From: Clostridia bacterium
GTDB lineage: Bacteria > Bacillota_A > Clostridia > Christensenellales > Aristaeellaceae
Assembly: GCA_017432405.1 (NCBI GenBank)
Contig: JAFRJF010000104.1
Span: forward strand, 1-25,221
Length of the DNA: 25,221 nucleotides
Direction: 5' to 3'
In this document: positions 15,181 to 20,722 of the stretch, piece after piece
How the letters are laid out: each line of letters begins with the position of its first letter
Numbering within the stretch: position 1 is the stretch's first letter
Program-made: the position numbers and the translations under genes
The notes under the pieces: model-generated
Seen by the model: only the letters and a program-made list of their open reading frames with translations
Databases searched by the model: none
Told to the model about the DNA's origin: nothing

Positions 15181-16248
15181 ATGAAAATGACGTTCCGGTG
15201 GTACGGGGCAAAATCCGACCCGATCCCGCTGAAATACGTCAAGCAGATTCCCGGCATGACCGGCCTGATGGGCCTGCTGGATAAGCCCGCGGGCGTGGAC
15301 TGGCCCGAGGACGAGTTCAAGGCGCTGGTGAACGAGGTTCACGATGCCGGCCTGGAGCTGGAGGTCATCGAGAGCGTGAACGTCCACGAGGACATCAAGC
15401 TCGGCCTGCCCAGCCGCGAAGAATACATCGCCAACTACATTTCCACCATTAAGATGCTGGCCCGCAACGGCGTGAAGGTGATCATCTACAACTTCATGCC
15501 CGTGTTCGACTGGCTGCGCACCGACCTGGCCCGTGTGATCCCCGAGGACGGCTCCAATTCCCTGTACTTCGACGAGAAGGACCTGGGCGAGATGGGTCCG
15601 CTGGAGATCGTGCGCCGCACCGCCGAGAGCAGCCAGGGCTTTACACTGCCCGGCTGGGAGCCGGAGCGCCTGGCGCTGCTGGAGAAGACGCTGAAGCAGT
15701 ACGAGGGCATGACCGGCGACGGCCTGCGCGCCAACTACAAGTACTTCCTGGACGCCGTGATCCCGGTGTGCGAGGAGGTGGGCGTGCGCATGGCCTGCCA
15801 TCCGGACGACCCGGCCTGGCCCATATTCGGCCTGCCCCGCATCGCCCACACCGTGGAGCAGTATGACAAGATCATCAAGCTCCACGACAGCCCGGCCAAC
15901 AGCGTCTGCCTGTGCACCGGCTCCCTGGGCTCCAACCCCGACAACGACGTGCCCGCCGCCATTCGCCACTTCGGCGGGATGGATCGCATCGGCGCGATGC
16001 ACGTGCGCAACGTGAAGTTCCTGGGCCACCACCACTTCCGCGAGGCGGCCCACCTGTCCAGCACCGGCGATCTGGATATGTACGCCATCATGAAGGCCAT
16101 CCACGACACCTGCCCCGACACCTACGTGCGCCCGGACCACGGCCGCATGATCTGGGATGAAAAGGGCCGTCCCGGCTACGGCCTGTACGACCGGGCCCTT
16201 GGCGCGGCGTACCTGAACGGCCTGTGGGAGGCCATCGAGCGCGGTTGA
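15181..16248 (+). CDS. uxuA: Mannonate dehydratase
   Basis: A 355-residue enzyme that dehydrates D-mannonate to 2-keto-3-deoxy-D-gluconate, a cytoplasmic step of hexuronate breakdown. FRWYG at the start, [31 protein letters not shown] and [18 protein letters not shown] are all family hallmarks. Metal ligands visible are His207, Cys245 (CTGS), His274 (MHVRN) and Asp319 with His320 in RPDHGR. The length matches the shorter Gram-positive UxuA form. The start at 15181 places AAGGAGG (15166-15172) 8 nt upstream; ATG 15175 is too close to it. It has its own promoter and is followed 40 bp later by the STAS gene. Confidence 0.97.
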   Translation: MKMTFRWYGAKSDPIPLKYVKQIPGMTGLMGLLDKPAGVDWPEDEFKALVNEVHDAGLELEVIESVNVHEDIKLGLPSREEYIANYISTIKMLARNGVKVIIYNFMPVFDWLRTDLARVIPEDGSNSLYFDEKDLGEMGPLEIVRRTAESSQGFTLPGWEPERLALLEKTLKQYEGMTGDGLRANYKYFLDAVIPVCEEVGVRMACHPDDPAWPIFGLPRIAHTVEQYDKIIKLHDSPANSVCLCTGSLGSNPDNDVPAAIRHFGGMDRIGAMHVRNVKFLGHHHFREAAHLSSTGDLDMYAIMKAIHDTCPDTYVRPDHGRMIWDEKGRPGYGLYDRALGAAYLNGLWEAIERG

Positions 16249-16288
16249 AAAGCGTTTGAACCCAATAAAAAACCTGGGAGGTATAAAC

Positions 16289-16585
16289 ATGAAGATTAAC
16301 AAGAAGCAGGAAGGCAGCAAGCTGGTCATCGCGCTGGAGGGGCGTCTGGACACCACCTCCGCCCCGGACCTGGAAAAGGAATTGAAGACTTCCCTGGACG
16401 GCGTCACCGACCTGACCCTGGACCTGACCAACCTGGACTACATCTCCTCCGCGGGCCTGCGAGTGCTGTTGTCGGCCCACAAGACCATGATGAAGCAGGG
16501 GCAGATGAAGGTGACCAACGCATCGGAGATCGTGAGGGAAGTGTTCGAGGTAACGGGTTTCTGCGACATTTTGACGATCGAATAA
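16289..16585 (+). CDS. STAS-domain protein (anti-sigma factor antagonist-like)
   Basis: A 98-residue single STAS domain of the SpoIIAA/RsbV type. LVIALEGRLDTTSAPDLEKEL is the first beta-alpha unit, and DLTLDLTNLDYISSAGLRVLL holds the phosphorylation site, with Ser54 aligned to RsbV Ser56 in the S-x-G position. In this family the unphosphorylated protein binds an anti-sigma kinase to free a sigma factor. The GGGAGGT ribosome binding site (16276-16282) is 6 nt before the ATG. It lies between uxuA and uxaC and 13 bp before a partner that resembles an anti-sigma ATPase, so the pair is part of the uronate operon. No sigma factor or phosphatase gene is seen nearby. Confidence 0.92.
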   Translation: MKINKKQEGSKLVIALEGRLDTTSAPDLEKELKTSLDGVTDLTLDLTNLDYISSAGLRVLLSAHKTMMKQGQMKVTNASEIVREVFEVTGFCDILTIE

Positions 16586-16598
16586 GGAGGGGTCTCAA

Positions 16599-17201
16599 AT
16601 GATCAGTGATATCATTGCGATTACCAATACCGGCGAAAACCTGTACACAGCGCTGGATCTGTCCCGCAGGGTGGCCGCTTACAGCGACCTTTCCCCGAAG
16701 AACGCGCTGCATCTGAGGCTGCTGGTGGAGGAGCTGGTGAGCCTGATGCACGCCATCACCGGTGAAGTCAGCGGAAGGTTCTGGATTGAGAAAGAGGACG
16801 AGGATTATCGGCTGCACCTGCAGGTGGATGCTGCTCTGACAAAGGAAAAGCGCGAAGAGCTGCTGTCGACGTCCTCCACCGGCAAAAACGAAGCGCACCA
16901 CTCCTTCATGGGCCGTCTGAGGGATTTCTTCTTCGGCCCCGTGGACGCGGATATCGCGGCCTATGACAAGTCTGTGCTGGCCACGGGCGTCCTGCCTGAC
17001 GGTAGCCGGCCGTCGACGGACTGGGATTGGATGATGACCCGCTACCAGGGCGCTCTGTCCGCCATGAGGGAGGAAAAGCCGGAAGCGGCCGAGGCCTGGG
17101 ATGAATTGGAAAAATCCATCGTCGGCAACCTGGCTGACGACGTGAAGGTCAGCATAAAGGGCTCCAAGACCGAAATGATCATTGAAAAGAAGCTGGCTTG
17201 A
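16599..17201 (+). CDS. Degenerate GHKL-type (anti-sigma kinase-like) partner of STAS protein
   Basis: A 200-residue protein. The start, VAAYSDLSPKNALHLRLLVEELVSLMHAI, resembles the N-box helix of SpoIIAB/RsbW-type ATPases (Glu44, Glu45), followed by a beta hairpin with WIEKEDEDYRLHLQVD. The end, DVKVSIKGSKTEMIIEKKL, resembles the last beta strands of that fold. The normal Asn of the N-box is missing and no D-x-G-x-G box is visible; instead there is an insert of about 95 residues (75-170) rich in charged residues and Trp-Asp-Trp. ATP binding is doubtful, so it may bind the STAS protein without kinase activity. AAGGAGGGG sits before the ATG. The assignment rests on the pattern and on its STAS neighbour. 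Confidence 0.62.
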   Translation: MISDIIAITNTGENLYTALDLSRRVAAYSDLSPKNALHLRLLVEELVSLMHAITGEVSGRFWIEKEDEDYRLHLQVDAALTKEKREELLSTSSTGKNEAHHSFMGRLRDFFFGPVDADIAAYDKSVLATGVLPDGSRPSTDWDWMMTRYQGALSAMREEKPEAAEAWDELEKSIVGNLADDVKVSIKGSKTEMIIEKKLA

Positions 17202-17216
17202 GGAGGTACGATAACT

Positions 17217-18623
17217 ATGTTCCTGGACAAGGACTTTCTGCTGAATACCGAGACTGCCCGCGTGCTCTATCATGAGGCCGCGGCCGGCTGCCCCATCATC
17301 GACTACCACTGCCACATCAATCCCCGTGAGATCTACGAGGATCGCCGCTACGAGAACATCACCCAGGTCTGGCTGGGCGGCGACCACTACAAGTGGCGCC
17401 TGATGCGCTCGGCGGGCGTGCCGGAGAAGTACATCACCGGCAAGGAAACCAGCGACCACGACAAGTTCATGAAGTGGGCCGAGGTGCTGGGCAAGGGCAT
17501 CGGCAACCCGCTGTACCACTGGAGTCACCTGGAGCTGCGCCGCTTCTTCGGTTACGAGGGCATACTGAACAAGAATACCGCCGAGGAGGTCTGGGCGCTG
17601 GCCAACAGGAAGCTGCAGAGCGAGGGCTACAGCGTGCGTGGCCTCATCAACATGTCCAACGTGGAGACCATCTGCACCACCGACGACCCCGTGGACAACC
17701 TGGAGTGGCATGAGAAGCTGGCCGCCGATCCCACCTTCAAGACCGCCGTGCTGCCCGCCTGGCGGCCCGACAAGGCCATGAACCTGGAGAAGGCTACCTG
17801 GCTGGACTACATTCACCAGTTGGAGGCCGTCGCCGGCATGAAGATCGACAGCTTCGCCGCGCTGAAGGAAGCGCTGAAGCAGCGCATGGCCTTCTTCCAC
17901 GACCACAACTGCCGCCTGAGCGACCACGGCCTGAACTACGTGATGTACGCTCCCGCCACCGAGGCGGAGGTGGAGCGGATCTTCGCCGACCGCGTGGCGG
18001 GCAAGATGCCCACGCTGCACGAGGAGGACCAATTCAAGCACGCCTTCATGCTGTTCCTGGCCGGTGAGTACAAGCGCCTGGGCTGGGTGATGCAGCTGCA
18101 CTACGGCTGCCGCCGGGACAACAACGGCCCGATGTTCCGCAAGATGGGCCCGGATACCGGCTTCGACTGCGTGGACAACGGCGCGTCCTCCAACGACACC
18201 GCCGCCTTCCTGGGGGCGCTGGCCGAGGCGGACATACTGCCCAAGACCATCCTGTACAGCCTGAACACCAACGACAACGCCGCCATCGACACCATACTGG
18301 GCTGCTTCCAGCGGGACGAGGCCGTGGGCTACATCCAGCACGGCAGCGCCTGGTGGTTCAACGACCACTTCGACGGCATGACCGAGCAGATCAAGTCGCT
18401 GGGGGCCCTGGGCTACCTGGCCGGCTTCGTGGGCATGCTCACCGACAGCCGCAGCTTCCTGAGCTATCCCCGCCACGAGTACTTCCGCCGCATACTCTGC
18501 CGCGTGTTCGGCGAGTGGGTGGAGCAGGGCATGTATCCCGACGACATGGACACCCTGAAGGAGATCGTCCGCGCCATCAGCCACGACAACGCCAAGGCCT
18601 ATTTTGGGTTCGCGGAGAAGTGA
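17217..18623 (+). CDS. uxaC: Glucuronate isomerase
   Basis: A 468-residue enzyme of the uronate isomerase family, full length. It interconverts D-glucuronate with D-fructuronate and D-galacturonate with D-tagaturonate in the cytoplasm. The metal motif IDYHCHINP (His31, His33) opens the TIM-barrel. Other family stretches are TQVWLGGDHYKWRLMR, HWSHLELRRFFGYEG, ICTTDDPVDNLEWHE, MLFLAGEYKRLGWVMQLHYGCRRDNN, TILYSLNTNDN, and the ending LCRVFGEWVEQG-YP and KAYFGF. A GGAGGT ribosome binding site is 15 bp after the previous stop. It is the last gene of the cluster and is followed by a strong hairpin. Together with uxuA it defines the cluster as hexuronate catabolism. Confidence 0.97.
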   Translation: MFLDKDFLLNTETARVLYHEAAAGCPIIDYHCHINPREIYEDRRYENITQVWLGGDHYKWRLMRSAGVPEKYITGKETSDHDKFMKWAEVLGKGIGNPLYHWSHLELRRFFGYEGILNKNTAEEVWALANRKLQSEGYSVRGLINMSNVETICTTDDPVDNLEWHEKLAADPTFKTAVLPAWRPDKAMNLEKATWLDYIHQLEAVAGMKIDSFAALKEALKQRMAFFHDHNCRLSDHGLNYVMYAPATEAEVERIFADRVAGKMPTLHEEDQFKHAFMLFLAGEYKRLGWVMQLHYGCRRDNNGPMFRKMGPDTGFDCVDNGASSNDTAAFLGALAEADILPKTILYSLNTNDNAAIDTILGCFQRDEAVGYIQHGSAWWFNDHFDGMTEQIKSLGALGYLAGFVGMLTDSRSFLSYPRHEYFRRILCRVFGEWVEQGMYPDDMDTLKEIVRAISHDNAKAYFGFAEK

Positions 18624-18643
18624 TTGAGGCAAGGGCATCGTTT

Positions 18644-18682
18644 ACGCCCCCTGCCGCATACGCGGCAGGGGGCGTGATATTA
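18644..18682 (+). terminator. Terminator of the uronate cluster
   Basis: ACGCCCCCTGCCGC (18644-18657) and GCGGCAGGGGGCGT (18662-18675) form a perfect 14-bp GC-rich stem with an ATAC loop, 20 bp after the uxaC stop. The tail GATATTAT is only weakly T-rich, but the stem is very strong. Confidence 0.75.
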
Positions 18683-18691
18683 TGGGGGAGA

Positions 18692-18915
18692 GACAAATTC
18701 TGATTTGTCGGGCTGACGCCCGTTTGAAGGGGGACAGGTCCCCCTTCAATACATCCTCCTCAGATTTGCCTGAAATCCTGCGGATTTCCGGGCGGCAAAT
18801 CTGCAAGGAAACCTTTTTTGCTCTGGTCGACAGGCTCCCTGCCGCAAAAAAGGCCCCGCCCGCGGCGTACACGCCGCCGCGTACGATTTAAAGATCGGGG
18901 CGCTCCGCCCCCGAT
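18692..18915. repeat. Tandem series of short perfect palindromes (REP/BIME-like)
   Basis: At least seven palindromes follow one another: GACAAAT/ATTTGTC (18692-18709), TTGAAGGGGGAC/GTCCCCCTTCAA (18724-18749), CAGATTTGCC/GGCAAATCTG (18761-18803) enclosing GAAATCC/GGATTTC (18772-18788), CCTTTTTTGC/GCAAAAAAGG (18812-18853), GCGGCGT/ACGCCGC (18862-18877) and ATCGGGG/CCCCGAT (18894-18915). Short open frames across it are low-complexity and lack ribosome binding sites, so I call no gene. It is probably a repeated extragenic element family, but copies elsewhere cannot be seen from this window. Confidence 0.7.
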
Positions 18916-18950
18916 ACCCCCGGTAAGTTACCCAAAAGCCTCCCCTGAAA

Positions 18951-19186
18951 GGCAATGTCATCAACTTAAGGAAAAATGCCTGCTTTCGCACCCAAAAGGC
19001 TTCCCCTCTGAGGGAAAGCTGTCTGCGAAGCAGACTGAAGAGGTGTCCCCATTACGCCTCGTTCGTCTATTTCGATAGACGATCTTATCCCAGCGGGGAC
19101 ACCTCTTTCGAGCCGCTACGCGGCCCACCTTCCCCTCAAGGGGAAGGCTTTTGGAGACCGCACCGCCTTAAGTTGATGACATTGCC
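18951..19186. mobile_element. MITE-like inverted-repeat element
   Basis: A perfect 21-bp inverted repeat (18951-18971 and 19166-19186, ending in CTTAAGG/CCTTAAG) bounds about 235 bp. Inside, a second nested pair is CCAAAAGGCTTCCCC-like on the left and GGGGAAGGCTTTTGG on the right, then GTCTGC/GCAGAC (19021-19035), AGAGGTGTCCCC (19039-19050) with GGGGACACCTCT (19095-19106), TCGTCTAT/ATAGACGA (19063-19082), and GCCGC-TAC-GCGGC (19112-19124). No transposase is encoded. The layered symmetry is that of a non-autonomous element or long RNA hairpin. No target-site duplication is obvious at the ends. Confidence 0.65.
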
Positions 19187-19245
19187 CTGAAAGGGGAGGT
19201 GCCGCGTAGCGGCGGAGGGGTTCCGTCAGCTCGATAAATCAGAAT
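19187..19245. other. Non-coding flank of the inverted-repeat element
   Basis: CTGAAAGGGGAGG directly follows the right 21-bp arm and mirrors CCTCCCC on the outside of the left arm, so the element's symmetry extends beyond the listed ends. A GCCGC-GTA-GCGGC palindrome (19201-19213) repeats, in near-inverse form, the one at 19112-19124. No gene is visible. Confidence 0.45.
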
Positions 19246-20412
19246 TTACATCCCATTATCCCTGCTGTCCACGATCCTCCCATAATCATCGTACAGGTAG
19301 AACGTGTCCGTCTTCTTCTTGTTGACGACCTTCTTGTCGTCCCACAACAGGTCGTAATTTCCGTCGGTGGAATTGGTGCCCACGGTCAGGGTGACGCCGG
19401 GGGAGAGGGTTGTGCCCTCCGGGAAGGCGTACAGCTCGTCGCCCTTGTCGGAGAAGAGGTAGAAGCCGCTCAGATTCACGGTGGCGCTGCCGCTGTTGCC
19501 CAGGGCGATGGTATCGTCGTCCGGGTCCACATCGGCGATATAGGGGCCGGATACGGGGGGCGCCTCGATGTCCACCGCCTTCACCGCCGCTTTGCCGCCC
19601 TCCAGCGTGACCAGTAGGCCCATGCCGGCATCCTGGGTCACGACCACCGTGGTGCCCGCGGCCTCCAGCCGGCTGACCACCCCGGGGTCGGGGGTGCCGG
19701 GCTTTTCCTGGCTGTCGGTGGAGATTAAGGCTACCTGGGCACTTGCGGCCTTTGCGAATTCGGCGCTGGTGGTGTCGTCGTCGCCGTGGTTGGGCACCTT
19801 CAGCACCGCGCAGCGCAGGTCGTCGCCCTGGCCCAGCAGCTCCGCCTCCTCGGGCAGCTCCATGTCGCCGGTTAGCAGCATCCTGCCCTGGCCGCTCTCC
19901 AGCATCATCACCAGCGAGTTGTTGTCGTCCTTGTCCTCAAACAGCGAGGCGGGGGCCAGCACCCGCAGCGTCGTCCCGCCGGACAGTGAAAGCGCGTCGC
20001 CCCGCTGCAGCCACTGGACCGACTGGCCCCGCAGGGCCGCGGCCTGGATCATCGGGTGCTTTTTTTCCTTCACGCCGGTGTACATGGCCGGGGCGTACCA
20101 GTTGTCCACGGGAATGTCGCTCTCCGCCAGCCAGTCGAGCCCGCCGGCGTGGTCGTTGTCGGTATGGGTCAGGAATACGGCGTTCAGCTTTTCAACGCCG
20201 AGGCCCTTCAGGGCGGCTATGACGCGGCCCATGGCGCTGGGCTTGCCCGCGTCGATCAGGCCCACCCAGTCGCCGGCCTTCAATACCAGCGCGTCGCCCT
20301 TGCCCACGTTGACGGCAAACAGCCGCACCGGGTCGTTGCCGCCCTCGGCGCCGCAGCCGCCCAGCAGCGCCGCGATGAGCAGCAGCGCCAGCACGCGAAG
20401 GATGTGCTTCAT
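19246..20412 (-). CDS. ComEC/Rec2-like metallo-beta-lactamase lipoprotein with C-terminal lamin-tail domain
   Basis: A 388-residue exported protein. The signal peptide ends with the lipobox LGGC, so Cys20 is the likely lipid-modified residue. Residues about 28-255 form a metallo-beta-lactamase domain like the C-terminal hydrolase of ComEC: HTDNDHAGG (His83, Asp85, Asp87, His88), LLTGDME for the later Asp ligand, and VPNHGDDDTT where the family has 'HHGS--S'. The C-terminal part (about 265-388) matches a lamin-tail domain: VNLSGFYLFSDKGD, YAFPEGTTLSPGVTLTVG and FYLYDDYGRIVDS. It has no transmembrane channel part of ComEC. The domains suggest an extracellular nuclease or phosphodiesterase on the cell surface. 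GGAGGT (20426-20421) lies 8 nt before the ATG. An ATG 72 nt further upstream gives residues unlike a signal peptide and is not used. Confidence 0.88.
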   Translation of the reverse strand: MKHILRVLALLLIAALLGGCGAEGGNDPVRLFAVNVGKGDALVLKAGDWVGLIDAGKPSAMGRVIAALKGLGVEKLNAVFLTHTDNDHAGGLDWLAESDIPVDNWYAPAMYTGVKEKKHPMIQAAALRGQSVQWLQRGDALSLSGGTTLRVLAPASLFEDKDDNNSLVMMLESGQGRMLLTGDMELPEEAELLGQGDDLRCAVLKVPNHGDDDTTSAEFAKAASAQVALISTDSQEKPGTPDPGVVSRLEAAGTTVVVTQDAGMGLLVTLEGGKAAVKAVDIEAPPVSGPYIADVDPDDDTIALGNSGSATVNLSGFYLFSDKGDELYAFPEGTTLSPGVTLTVGTNSTDGNYDLLWDDKKVVNKKKTDTFYLYDDYGRIVDSRDNGM

Positions 20413-20467
20413 AGGGTTCACCTCCGGGTCATTTTCAGGGTATTTCTCTATATTTTGTTCTGCATTG

Positions 20468-20489
20468 GCCCCATTATAACACATGGGGC
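20468..20489 (-). promoter_or_regulatory. -10 region and palindrome upstream of the MBL lipoprotein gene
   Basis: On the minus strand TATAAT (20478-20473) is preceded by TGT, an extended -10. No consensus -35 is seen at 16-18 bp; TTGACG is only 13 bp away. GCCCCAT (20468-20474) and ATGGGGC (20483-20489) are inverted repeats straddling this -10, which would suit a repressor. Confidence 0.5.
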
Positions 20490-20722
20490 GGCGTCAAAGC
20501 CACCGCGTCGAAAAAAGCCCTGAATTTATCATATCCATGCCAAAGTACAGCGTGCGCTATTTTTGAAAAATCTTGAATATTGGCGTGAACAATGGCCGTA
20601 TATGGCCGTTTTCTGTGCAAGCGGGAAAAAAAACGGGGGATCGGACTCAAATTTGGTAGACAATCCCGCTTCGGTCATGTATAATATAATATACGGAAAA
20701 AACATCGGGAAGAGGAGATCAA
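20490..20722 (+). promoter_or_regulatory. Intergenic region with promoter of the c-di-GMP protein gene
   Basis: TAGACA (20657-20662), a 17-bp spacer and TATAAT (20680-20685) form a good promoter; a second TATAAT at 20685-20690 overlaps. Transcription would start near 20692, leaving a leader of about 30 nt, too short for a riboswitch. ATGGCCGT occurs twice in tandem at 20592-20599 and 20602-20609, one helical turn apart, about 50 bp above the -35. I see no gene in the rest of this stretch. Confidence 0.65.

Noticed and set aside
16249..16288. Possible catabolite-control (cre) site in TTGAAAAGCGTTTGAA before the STAS gene
   Set aside because: The central CG is out of register with the TG-N-AAN-CG consensus, and it overlaps the end of uxuA with no promoter.
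16404..18638. Long minus-strand open frame opposite uxaC and the STAS pair
   Set aside because: Same GC-bias artefact; it spans several real plus-strand genes and gaps and has no family features.
18682..18891. Small open frames in the palindrome region
   Set aside because: They run through palindromic repeats, have no ribosome binding site and give basic low-complexity peptides.
18624..19245. CRISPR array
   Set aside because: Repeats are inverted and of differing sequence, with no regular direct repeat and spacer pattern and no cas gene.
20692..20722. c-di-GMP riboswitch ahead of the EAL gene
   Set aside because: The predicted leader is only about 30 nt, too short for a GEMM aptamer, and no conserved core is seen.
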